Assembly: GCA_025353045.1 (NCBI GenBank)
Contig: JANXRK010000072.1
Span: 1 to 11,043 of the forward strand
DNA length: 11,043 bases
Reading direction: 5' to 3'
Source: Candidatus Tayloriibacteriota bacterium
GTDB lineage: Bacteria; Patescibacteriota; Minisyncoccia; Phycocordibacterales; PALSA-1337
Made by a program: the position numbers and the translations under genes. How positions within the stretch are numbered: the first letter of the stretch is position 1; each line of letters begins with the position of its first letter. The notes beneath the pieces are model-generated. The model had not been told where the DNA came from and did not search any database. It was given only the letters and a program-made list of their open reading frames with translations. Positions 1 to 6,395 of the stretch are shown one piece after another.

Positions 1-1127
1 ATTTCTTCCCATACATCAGCGATGGCACTTGGTGAAAATTGTTTGACATACTCTATACCTGCCTTTCCCATTTGCAATCTTAACTTTTCATCACCCAATA
101 ACTTTTCTATATATTCTGCTAATTTTGCATCATCATTATAATCAATAAGAAAACCGCAATCTGATTTTACGTATTCTGCCAGACCATGATAGTTTGCGCA
201 AACCGCAGGCACACCTGAAGCAAATGCCAACATAAGAGAAAGTGACTGTGTTTCGGCTGTGCTCATAATTGAGAAAATATCTGCAATCTTATAAAGCTCA
301 ATAAGTCTTGATTGTTCAACATATCCAGTAAAGATTACTTGCTTTTCGAGACCAAACGAAGCAACAATTTTCCCTAGATTATCCCGAGCTGGGCCATGGC
401 CCGTGATGACTAAAGTAATATCTTTTGGAAGTCTTTTCAAAGCTTTGATAATTACATCAACATGCTTTTCTGGTGAAAGTCTTCCTGTATACAAAATAAT
501 TGGCCCAGAAATATTCAAACTCTTTTTGATTTTTTCTTTTTCTTCTGGAGTTCCTGGACTAAATTGATGAAGCGAAATGGGATTAGGTAGACTTCTACCT
601 GGTTTTTTTAAACCAGATTTCTTCATACTCAAAAGTAGTTCCTCTGATGGTGTACTTATTGAAAGACATTTATTGTAATACCATGCATAAAAGTTTTTGA
701 AGAAAGCAGGAAAAAATTCTTCAGGAGGAGTGTGATTGGTTCCAACAAGAGGTATCTTGAATTTCTTTGCACAAAAATATGCTTCGAGTCCTGCACCAAA
801 CGGAGTATGAGTATGAATAATATCTGGAGCGAATTTTTTAATAAATTTCTTTGAGAAACCCAAAGGAATAGCTAGTCTTGTTTGACTTGTTAGTGAACCT
901 GGTAAATAGATAGAAGGAATCCTAAAAACTTTAAATGGTGACAATCTCGATGTTGGTTCGTTATCGAAAGGAGATTTGGTGATAGCGTAACTTTTCTTTG
1001 AATACAAAGGACTGATATAAGCAATCTCGTGGCCTCTCTTTATCAGTTCTTCTCCAAGAATAAGGATAGAATCTGAAATACCACTGATTTCAGGATAGAG
1101 ATTGTCGCTAAAGAAGGCAATTTTCAT
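1..1127 (-). CDS. GT4-family glycosyltransferase, 3' end cut off by window edge
   Basis: Begins at the ATG at 1127-1125 and stays open for 375 codons to the left edge, so only the last few residues and the stop are missing. It reads as a GT-B fold, family GT4 retaining glycosyltransferase that would transfer a sugar from a nucleotide-sugar to a lipid or glycan at the inner membrane face. The N-terminal half starts MKIAFFSDNLYPEISG and has a HTHTPFG stretch at residues 105-111, like diacylglycerol glucosyltransferases and PimB-type mannosyltransferases. The donor-binding half has YTGRLSPEK (213-221, R216 and K221 expected to contact phosphates) and STAETQSLSLML (289-300). The second glutamate of the family's EX7E motif is Leu here (E292, L300). 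No signal peptide is seen, and donor and acceptor cannot be read from sequence. It is divergent from the PAP2-like gene, which fits an envelope lipid or glycan role. Family call firm, substrate unknown. Confidence 0.9.
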   Translation of the reverse strand, partial: MKIAFFSDNLYPEISGISDSILILGEELIKRGHEIAYISPLYSKKSYAITKSPFDNEPTSRLSPFKVFRIPSIYLPGSLTSQTRLAIPLGFSKKFIKKFAPDIIHTHTPFGAGLEAYFCAKKFKIPLVGTNHTPPEEFFPAFFKNFYAWYYNKCLSISTPSEELLLSMKKSGLKKPGRSLPNPISLHQFSPGTPEEKEKIKKSLNISGPIILYTGRLSPEKHVDVIIKALKRLPKDITLVITGHGPARDNLGKIVASFGLEKQVIFTGYVEQSRLIELYKIADIFSIMSTAETQSLSLMLAFASGVPAVCANYHGLAEYVKSDCGFLIDYNDDAKLAEYIEKLLGDEKLRLQMGKAGIEYVKQFSPSAIADVWEE

Positions 1128-1154
1128 ATTTATATCTTGTTTTACTTATGATAG

Positions 1155-1182
1155 AGTATAATATGAATATAATAAAATACAA
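1155..1182 (-). promoter_or_regulatory. Putative promoter of the GT4 gene
   Basis: On the minus strand TTGTAT (1182-1177) is followed after 16 nt by TATACT (1160-1155), close to sigma70-type -35 and -10 boxes. Transcription would begin near 1148, leaving a leader of about 20 nt with no clear Shine-Dalgarno sequence. The region is AT-rich, so a chance match is possible. Confidence 0.45.
1157..1173 (+). promoter_or_regulatory. Two TATAAT boxes upstream of the PAP2-like gene
   Basis: Exact TATAAT hexamers lie at 1157-1162 and 1168-1173. The second ends 9 nt before the ATG at 1183, so a transcript from it would be almost leaderless. No convincing -35 box and no Shine-Dalgarno sequence were found. 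The boxes overlap the divergent GT4 promoter, so the two directions may compete for RNA polymerase. Confidence 0.4.
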
Positions 1183-1821
1183 ATGAAAGCCAAGGCACTA
1201 ATATATAGAGAACATTTCTCAAACAAGACCTATCTTTTGAGCTTCATCACAGCAATCATACTCTTCACAGCTAGTCTTTTTATTAACTTTTATGCTGGAA
1301 CTTACGCAACCGAAAACGCAAGCAATACTGTCACCGATATTATTTTAAGTAACACAAGAATCTATGATCTAAATGCTATTTTTATTTATGGTACTTATGC
1401 ATTTTGGACTTTTTTTACTTTTTTATGTCTTTGGCAACCTCAAAAAATCCCCTTTACACTAAAAAGTGTTGCTCTTTTTATAGTCATACGATCAATCTTT
1501 ATAAACATGACACATATCGCTCCAATGGCGAACCACCTTATTTTGGATGCAAATAGTTGGATAAGTAGTTTTACCTTTGGTGGTGATCTCTTTTTCTCAG
1601 GCCACACCGGCACACCCTTTTTAATGGCCTTGATCTATTGGGATAATAAATATTTACGTTACCTTTTTATCAGCATTGCAATTATTTTTGGAATTACAGT
1701 ACTCCTTACACACCTACACTACACTATCGATGTATTTTCAGCGTTCTTTATAACCTATACGATATACCACTTAGCAGTGAAATTCTTCAAAGACGATAGA
1801 GAATTATTTTTAAGGATTTAA
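1183..1821 (+). CDS. PAP2-related membrane phosphatase-like protein
   Basis: A 212-aa, strongly hydrophobic protein with about six predicted membrane segments. It carries the signature of the PAP2_C / sphingomyelin-synthase-like branch of the PAP2 superfamily: SGHT at residues 139-142 and H179-YTID183. In characterised relatives the two histidines and the aspartate form the active site that attacks a phospho-substrate. An R at 103 in RSIFIN sits where the first motif of this branch is expected. The likely role is hydrolysis or transfer of a phosphate or phospho-headgroup on a lipid or polyprenyl carrier at the membrane; substrate unknown. It starts at the first ATG after two TATAAT boxes, has no Shine-Dalgarno sequence, is divergent from a glycosyltransferase, and ends 17 bp from the convergent helicase gene. 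Confidence 0.82.
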   Translation: MKAKALIYREHFSNKTYLLSFITAIILFTASLFINFYAGTYATENASNTVTDIILSNTRIYDLNAIFIYGTYAFWTFFTFLCLWQPQKIPFTLKSVALFIVIRSIFINMTHIAPMANHLILDANSWISSFTFGGDLFFSGHTGTPFLMALIYWDNKYLRYLFISIAIIFGITVLLTHLHYTIDVFSAFFITYTIYHLAVKFFKDDRELFLRI

Positions 1822-1839
1822 TCCCTAATCCTCAAAAAT
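1806..1839. repeat. Inverted repeat spanning both convergent stop codons
   Basis: ATTTTT-A-AGGATT (1806-1818) and AATCCT-C-AAAAAT (1827-1839) are complementary except for one pair, around an 8-nt loop. The structure covers the stop of the PAP2-like gene (1819-1821) and the first base of the helicase stop (1839-1841). It may stop or stabilise transcripts from both directions, but there is no clean T-run after the stem on either strand. Confidence 0.4.
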
Positions 1840-3038
1840 TAGTCAACGAAAGTCAGGGCCTTTCCTTTTTTATTTGCACGTCCTGTTCGGCCAATTCGAT
1901 GAACGTAGTCATCGTACGTAGCTGGAATATCAAAGTTAATCACATGACTGACATCTGGAATGTCGAGTCCTCGAGCAGCGACGTCTGTAGCAACGAGAAT
2001 CTGGACCTGATTCTCTTTAAATCCTTTAAGAGCGCGCTGTCGTTGTGAGTGATTTTTATCCCCGTGAATCGATTCTGCTTTGAATCCTTTTGCAATAAGT
2101 GCCTTTGAAAGTTTTTCCACCCCATGCTTTGTTCGTCCAAAAATAATAACTTTATTAAAATCTTCTTTAGCCAAAAGCTCTCCGAGAACGTCGAGCTTAT
2201 TGAGACCTCGCGCTACTCGCACAATATCTTGTTCAATATTTTTTGAAGTATCTCGTGTTTTTACAGAGATTCGAACTGGTTCATGGAGGAATTCGCCAAT
2301 CATTTTTTCGATTTCTGGAGAAAGTGTCGCTGAGAAAAAGAGAGTATGTCGAGGCTTTGGCATACCAGCCATCAAGAATCGCATATCGTTTACGAATCCC
2401 ATATCAAGCATTCGATCAGCTTCGTCGAGAACAATCGTCGAGAATTGATTGAGCATAATAGCTTTTCTTTCAATAAGATCTTTCAAACGGCCTGGGGTAC
2501 CGATGATAAATTCATTGACATAACGAAGTTCTTGGAGCTGTTTACCGATATACGCTCCACCAACGCAGCACACAGAGAAAATTTTCATTCCTGGAGTGAA
2601 GCCGATTAGTTCCTGTTGAATTTGAATAGCGAGTTCTCGAGTCGGAACGACGATAAGAACTTTATTTTTTCGATTTTTTAAAACTTTATCGATCAAAGGG
2701 ACAAGAAAAGCTGCTGTTTTTCCAGTACCTGTATTTGCAATACCGACGATATCTTGACCCTTAAGAATATGAGGAATTGAACGATCCTGAATAGGAGTCG
2801 GGAGTGTATATCCTTTCTTTATAATTCCAACTTTTAGATTTTCTTCAATTTGGAAATCAGCGAACTTATGTTCGGGCACAAAATGCTCCACCTCTTCAGT
2901 AATAGTAGCTTTATTGATAAAACGGGCATGAGAAATATTCTCGCCTTGTGGGCCTCTATTGTGACTTCGTAGCTGTGGTGAGTATCTTCGAGGGGGTTGA
3001 TTTCTGCTAGTACCTCTACTAAAATTGTTTCTATACAT
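1839..3038 (-). CDS. DEAD-box ATP-dependent RNA helicase
   Basis: 399 aa from the ATG at 3038-3036. An in-frame upstream ATG at 3212 is rejected because the extra 58 codons would run into the divergent carboxypeptidase gene and resemble no helicase N-terminus. It should unwind or remodel RNA using ATP (RNA decay, ribosome assembly). All motifs are present: Q motif GYTLPTPIQ (76-84), Walker A ANTGTGKT (101-108), PTRELA (132-137), TPGR (181-184), DEAD (205-208), SAT (236-238), ATDVAARGLD (350-359), HRIGRTGR (380-387). A basic Arg/Asn-rich N-terminal tail (about 1-35) probably binds RNA. The protein ends only 12 residues after motif VI, much earlier than E. coli RhlE or DeaD, so it has the helicase core and no C-terminal extension. 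The subfamily cannot be named. Confidence 0.95.
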   Translation of the reverse strand: MYRNNFSRGTSRNQPPRRYSPQLRSHNRGPQGENISHARFINKATITEEVEHFVPEHKFADFQIEENLKVGIIKKGYTLPTPIQDRSIPHILKGQDIVGIANTGTGKTAAFLVPLIDKVLKNRKNKVLIVVPTRELAIQIQQELIGFTPGMKIFSVCCVGGAYIGKQLQELRYVNEFIIGTPGRLKDLIERKAIMLNQFSTIVLDEADRMLDMGFVNDMRFLMAGMPKPRHTLFFSATLSPEIEKMIGEFLHEPVRISVKTRDTSKNIEQDIVRVARGLNKLDVLGELLAKEDFNKVIIFGRTKHGVEKLSKALIAKGFKAESIHGDKNHSQRQRALKGFKENQVQILVATDVAARGLDIPDVSHVINFDIPATYDDYVHRIGRTGRANKKGKALTFVD

Positions 3039-3075
3039 ATATTGTTGTTTATGATAATATATTAAAATACTTAAA
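3039..3075. promoter_or_regulatory. 37-bp divergent promoter region, helicase / carboxypeptidase
   Basis: The only DNA between two divergent start codons. Toward the right, TAAAAT (3063-3068) lies 7 nt before the ATG at 3076. Toward the left, TATTAT on the minus strand lies 15 nt before the ATG at 3038. No Shine-Dalgarno sequence fits either start. Both transcripts would have very short or no leaders, and the two promoters must overlap. Confidence 0.4.
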
Positions 3076-3975
3076 ATGTCAAACTTTACTGATAAAAAAC
3101 TCATATTTCCAGTCGTGATTTCTTTGGTTACGATCTTTGTGATTGTCATGACTTTCGTAGAGCATAGTCGTGTCACTTCCCTTTCAAATCGACTTACAAC
3201 CCTTGAAAACAAGCTCTCTTCAACAACAGCTGAGCTTAGTGATAATCTTGCGAAAAGTCAGGGCACTTTGGCTGATCAATTAAATCAACAAAAGCAAAAT
3301 GTTGGTGATATTGAACAAAAACTCGGTGCTTACAAACAAGAAGTTGGAAGTTATACAAACACAGTCACGACTCTGCAGAAATTAAGTAAGACTGATCCCC
3401 AACTTCTAGCAAAATACTCTAAAGTATTCTTTTTAAATGAAAATTACGCTCCCGCACGTCTTACAGAAATACCTAGTGTTTATGCATACTCAGATACAAA
3501 GATTCTCAAATTCCAAAGTCAAGCTTGGCCATATCTACAAAAGATGATTGATAATGCAAAAGCAGGAGATATTAATATTTTCGTTCAATCTGCATATCGA
3601 TCATTTAATGAACAGCAAGCATTGAAAAGTGATTACAAAGTTATCTATGGCGCAGGTACAGCAAACTCATTCTCAGCAGATCAAGGATATTCAGAACACC
3701 AGCTTGGTACAACTGCTGATCTTATAACTTCAGGGCTTGGAGGCCAGCTCGACGGATTCGATAACACAAAAGCATATATATGGCTCAATAATAACGCTTA
3801 CCGTTTTGGATTTATCCTTTCATATCCAGAGGATAATAAATTCTACGTGTATGAACCGTGGCATTGGAGATTTGTAGGAGTAAAGCTTGCAACAGATCTC
3901 CATAAGCAAAATAAGCATTTCTACGATTTGGATCAAAGAGATATTGATGAGTATTTGGTTAATTTGTTTGATTAA
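3076..3975 (+). CDS. VanY-like D-alanyl-D-alanine carboxypeptidase (M15B), membrane-anchored
   Basis: A 299-aa protein of the LAS/M15 zinc peptidase family, which trims the terminal D-Ala from peptidoglycan stem peptides outside the membrane. An N-terminal membrane segment lies at about residues 9-28. A coiled-coil-like, Gln/Leu-rich stalk follows at about 30-105, then the catalytic domain at about 115-290. The zinc site is visible: SEHQLGTTAD (206-215, ligands H208 and D215) and EPWHWR (260-265, catalytic E260, ligand H263). SAYRSFNEQQ at 172-181 is the usual substrate-side motif. The stalk would hold the enzyme away from the membrane, near the wall. The N-terminus looks like an uncleaved anchor. 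The stop codon directly abuts the next start, so the two genes are probably co-transcribed. Start ATG has no Shine-Dalgarno sequence but a -10-like box 7 nt upstream. Confidence 0.92.
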   Translation: MSNFTDKKLIFPVVISLVTIFVIVMTFVEHSRVTSLSNRLTTLENKLSSTTAELSDNLAKSQGTLADQLNQQKQNVGDIEQKLGAYKQEVGSYTNTVTTLQKLSKTDPQLLAKYSKVFFLNENYAPARLTEIPSVYAYSDTKILKFQSQAWPYLQKMIDNAKAGDINIFVQSAYRSFNEQQALKSDYKVIYGAGTANSFSADQGYSEHQLGTTADLITSGLGGQLDGFDNTKAYIWLNNNAYRFGFILSYPEDNKFYVYEPWHWRFVGVKLATDLHKQNKHFYDLDQRDIDEYLVNLFD

Positions 3976-5238
3976 ATGGAAAAGACAGTGTACGACGTAG
4001 TAATAATAGGAGGAGGCCCAGCAGGGATGATGGCTGCTGGGCGTGCCGCGGAGCAAGGCCTGAAGGATGACCTGAGGGTGCTTTTGCTTGAGAAAAATGA
4101 AAGCCTTGGCAAGAAACTTCTCATCACTGGAGGTGGCCGTTCAAATATTACAAACTACCAACTCGATGTTCGAACATTTCTAAAAAAATACAAAGATAGT
4201 GATAAATTTCTTTTTTCGGCTTTTTCTCAAAAAGCAGTGAAAGAGTCAATAGAATTTTTTAATGAAAAAGGAATGGCAACAAAAGTAGAAGCTGAAAATC
4301 GTGTGTTCCCTGTGAGTGACTCTGCGCAATCTGTTTGGGATGTGCTTGTTGAATATATGAGACAAGGAAATGTCGAAATCAAAACAAATACTGTTGTTAC
4401 TGGATTTGAAAAAGAAGGAAATAAAATTGTTGCAATTAATTTAAAAAATAAAGAAAAGATATTTGCCAAAAAAGTCATTCTAGCTACTGGAGGAACATCT
4501 CGACCTGAAACTGGCTCTACCGGAGAAGGGTTTAACTGGCTTAAAGATCTCGGACATAATATAATCCCTTCAAATGAAGCGTTAGTTCCAATTGCACTCA
4601 AAGATTCATGGGTTAAAGCTTTATCAGGAGCCACTCTTCAAGATATTAAACTTACAACTTTTCAAAATAATCAAAAGCAAGAAGTTCATAAAAGTAAATT
4701 ACTTTTCACACATTTTGGTATTAGTGGACCAACTATTTTAAATATGAGTAAAGACGTTGGAGAACTTTTGAAATACGGAGACGTTGAAATTCGTCTCGAT
4801 CTTCTTCCTTCTTTTGATCACGGAATGATGAATATGCGTTTACAGGAATTATTTAAATTAGATGATAAAAAGAAAATTAAAAATTCTTTAGGGTCTTTTA
4901 TCCCTAGTCCTCTTGTCGATATTGTTTTAAAACTTGCAAACATCGACCCCGAAAAAATAAATAATGCAGTTAGTCGAGAAGAGAGATTTAAATTGATTGA
5001 TGTAATTAAAGGAATTCCAATGCAGGTTAAAGAATTACTTGGTTCAGACAAAGCTGTTGTTTCTTCAGGTGGAGTCGATCTCACCGAAGTTGATTTTAAG
5101 ACTATGCAATCAAAAATAATTGAGAATCTCTATCTCGTTGGGGATGTTTTAAATATCGATCGACCTTCGGGAGGTTATAGTTTACAACTTTGCTGGACAA
5201 CAGGGTGGGTGGCGGGGTCACACATCGTTGACAAGTGA
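3976..5238 (+). CDS. HI0933/YhiN-family FAD-dependent flavoprotein
   Basis: A 420-aa protein matching the usual length and motifs of the HI0933-like (YhiN, BaiN-type) NAD(P)/FAD-dependent oxidoreductases. The Rossmann dinucleotide site is IIGGGPAGMMAAGRAA (10-25), with an acidic strand end at LLLEK (36-40). Family motifs are LITGGGRSN (49-57), LATGGTSRPETGSTGEGF (169-186), LFTHFGISGPTIL (243-255) and the C-terminal FAD motif LYLVGDVLNIDRPSGGYSLQ (385-404). The protein is likely cytosolic. The physiological substrate is unclear in most bacteria; a BaiN relative reduces bile acid intermediates, a role not to be assumed here. The ATG follows the preceding TAA without a spacer, and no Shine-Dalgarno sequence is visible, so translation may depend on re-initiation. 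A strong terminator follows 40 bp downstream. Confidence 0.93.
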   Translation: MEKTVYDVVIIGGGPAGMMAAGRAAEQGLKDDLRVLLLEKNESLGKKLLITGGGRSNITNYQLDVRTFLKKYKDSDKFLFSAFSQKAVKESIEFFNEKGMATKVEAENRVFPVSDSAQSVWDVLVEYMRQGNVEIKTNTVVTGFEKEGNKIVAINLKNKEKIFAKKVILATGGTSRPETGSTGEGFNWLKDLGHNIIPSNEALVPIALKDSWVKALSGATLQDIKLTTFQNNQKQEVHKSKLLFTHFGISGPTILNMSKDVGELLKYGDVEIRLDLLPSFDHGMMNMRLQELFKLDDKKKIKNSLGSFIPSPLVDIVLKLANIDPEKINNAVSREERFKLIDVIKGIPMQVKELLGSDKAVVSSGGVDLTEVDFKTMQSKIIENLYLVGDVLNIDRPSGGYSLQLCWTTGWVAGSHIVDK

Positions 5239-5277
5239 ATTCGAATTGATATACTTTAAACATCTCGAAGAAGAAAT

Positions 5278-5317
5278 AACCTCCCTCAGGGTTCCGTCCC
5301 CGAGGGGGTTTTCTTTT
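5278..5317 (+). terminator. Strong intrinsic terminator of the carboxypeptidase-flavoprotein operon
   Basis: AACC(T)CCCTC (5278-5287) pairs with GAGGGGGTT (5302-5310) with one bulged T. An inner GGG/CCC pair may extend the stem, and TTTTCTTTT (5309-5317) follows. The stem is far more GC-rich than its surroundings. On the opposite strand the same DNA encodes the last residues of the convergent NYN gene. Confidence 0.85.
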
Positions 5318-5792
5318 CTAACTTAATTTTAAGATCATTAAAATAGGCAGTACATGACCTAAATCTCTTTAAAAAACTTGAATACCTATCCCGATTAGGA
5401 ATCAATAATACCTTCAACTTATTATGAAAAATCATATATTCCACCAAACAAGAGAAGTCTCCATCTCCACTAATTATTATTGCTTTATTGTAAATATTTA
5501 ATAGCCTATGTGCGTGAAGTACTAATTCTGCATCACAATTCCCTTTTGTGACACCATTACTGAATGTTTTAGTAGGTTTAAATATACATTCAAATCCATC
5601 ATTATTAAATGACTCATAAAGACCTTCATTTCCTTTCAAATATCCAACAAATAAATACGCCCTTTCAACAGAGTATTTCTCCCTTAAATAGATTCTGAGT
5701 TTTGTATAATCAACTTTCCACCCGCACTTTTTAAGTTCGGTATATAAATTTTGATTATCGATGAATGCAAAGTTTCTCTCTTTTAAAATCAT
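5286..5792 (-). CDS. NYN-domain (LabA/DUF88, PIN-like) putative ribonuclease
   Basis: A 168-aa single-domain protein. The NYN/PIN-like fold is recognisable by its acidic residues: FIDNQNLY with D12 near the N-terminus, KGNCDAEL with D87, and IISGDGDF with D110 and D112. In the family these carboxylates bind Mg2+ and cleave RNA, so an RNA-processing or decay role is likely, but the target is unknown. Homologues are often annotated LabA-like/DUF88. ATG at 5792 is the only sensible start; TAGGG about 7 nt upstream could be a weak Shine-Dalgarno sequence, though GGG also touches the start codon. The last eight residues (KTPSGTEP) are encoded by the opposite-strand terminator hairpin of the flavoprotein operon, so the tail is probably dispensable. 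It lies 81 bp downstream of the EVE gene on the same strand. Confidence 0.85.
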   Translation of the reverse strand: MILKERNFAFIDNQNLYTELKKCGWKVDYTKLRIYLREKYSVERAYLFVGYLKGNEGLYESFNNDGFECIFKPTKTFSNGVTKGNCDAELVLHAHRLLNIYNKAIIISGDGDFSCLVEYMIFHNKLKVLLIPNRDRYSSFLKRFRSCTAYFNDLKIKLEKKTPSGTEP

Positions 5793-5873
5793 CCCTTAAC
5801 CCTACCAAACCGAGATGAAATCTAAATAAAATTTTGATAAAAAAGGGATAAAATTCGGTAATAGACCATAGGC

Positions 5874-6350
5874 CTAGAGATTTGCAAAATACTTAAAATG
5901 CTCGGCACTCACCGGCATCACAGATAGTCTCTGTCCTATTTTTGCCACTTCCATTTTCTTTAATTCTTTATCTTTTTTAATCTCTTCTAAAGAAACAGGT
6001 TTCTCAAATTTCTTTACAAAAGCCAGATCAACACACATCCACGTCGGATCTGCTTTTTCAAATTGATTCATGATTGATTTTGGATCGTAGTGCTCATCGT
6101 TTGGATCTAAAGCTGTTTCATCTTCATGAGCATTTGCAACTACTTTTGCGATACCATAGACGCCATTTGGCTTTTCGTCCGATGTCGAGCTTGAATGGTA
6201 GAACAGAACCAAATCATCAACCTTCATATCATCACGCATATAGTTACGCGCTTGAAAGTTACGAATACCAGTCCAAGCAGTTCGTTTATCTTTTTTAAGA
6301 TCGTCGATCGAATAACAATCTCCTTCAGATTTTACGAGCCAATATTTCAT
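5874..6350 (-). CDS. EVE-domain protein, THYN1 type
   Basis: A 158-aa protein that is essentially one EVE domain (PUA-like superfamily, related to YTH). Motifs of the THYN1 branch are clear: MKYWLVKSEG (1-10), W26-x-GIRNFQARNYMRD (26-40), LVLFYHSSS (47-55), YGIAKVV (65-71), DPTWMCVDL (101-109) and RLSVMPVS (141-148). EVE domains characterised elsewhere bind modified bases such as 5-methylcytosine or 5-hydroxymethylcytosine in DNA through an aromatic cage, and some accompany restriction systems. No restriction or methyltransferase gene is seen here, so a housekeeping or RNA-modification-reading role is equally possible. The ATG at 6350 is fixed by the canonical MKYWL start. An exact TATAAT ends 6 nt upstream, suggesting a leaderless mRNA. 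It lies 45 bp downstream of the ABC-F gene. Confidence 0.93.
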   Translation of the reverse strand: MKYWLVKSEGDCYSIDDLKKDKRTAWTGIRNFQARNYMRDDMKVDDLVLFYHSSSTSDEKPNGVYGIAKVVANAHEDETALDPNDEHYDPKSIMNQFEKADPTWMCVDLAFVKKFEKPVSLEEIKKDKELKKMEVAKIGQRLSVMPVSAEHFKYFANL

Positions 6351-6356
6351 GGATAC

Positions 6357-6362
6357 ATTATA
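6357..6362 (-). promoter_or_regulatory. TATAAT box 6 nt before the EVE start codon
   Basis: The minus strand reads TATAAT-GTATCC-ATG. Initiation 7 nt after the box would fall on the A of the start codon. No Shine-Dalgarno sequence is present, and the -35 region is poor (TTAGAT at 18 nt spacing). Confidence 0.45.
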
Positions 6363-6395
6363 TAGATTTTTATAAAAATAATCTAATAATAAAAA

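Noticed and set aside
5862..5876. Possible terminator hairpin TAGGCC-TAT-GGTCTA after the EVE gene (minus strand)
   Set aside because: Only 6 pairs including a G·U, and no T-run directly after the stem; likely chance.
6363..6390. AT-rich inverted repeat in the ABC-F to EVE gap as a terminator
   Set aside because: Pairing is only A-T with a mismatch, no GC core, and it overlaps the EVE promoter; not convincing.
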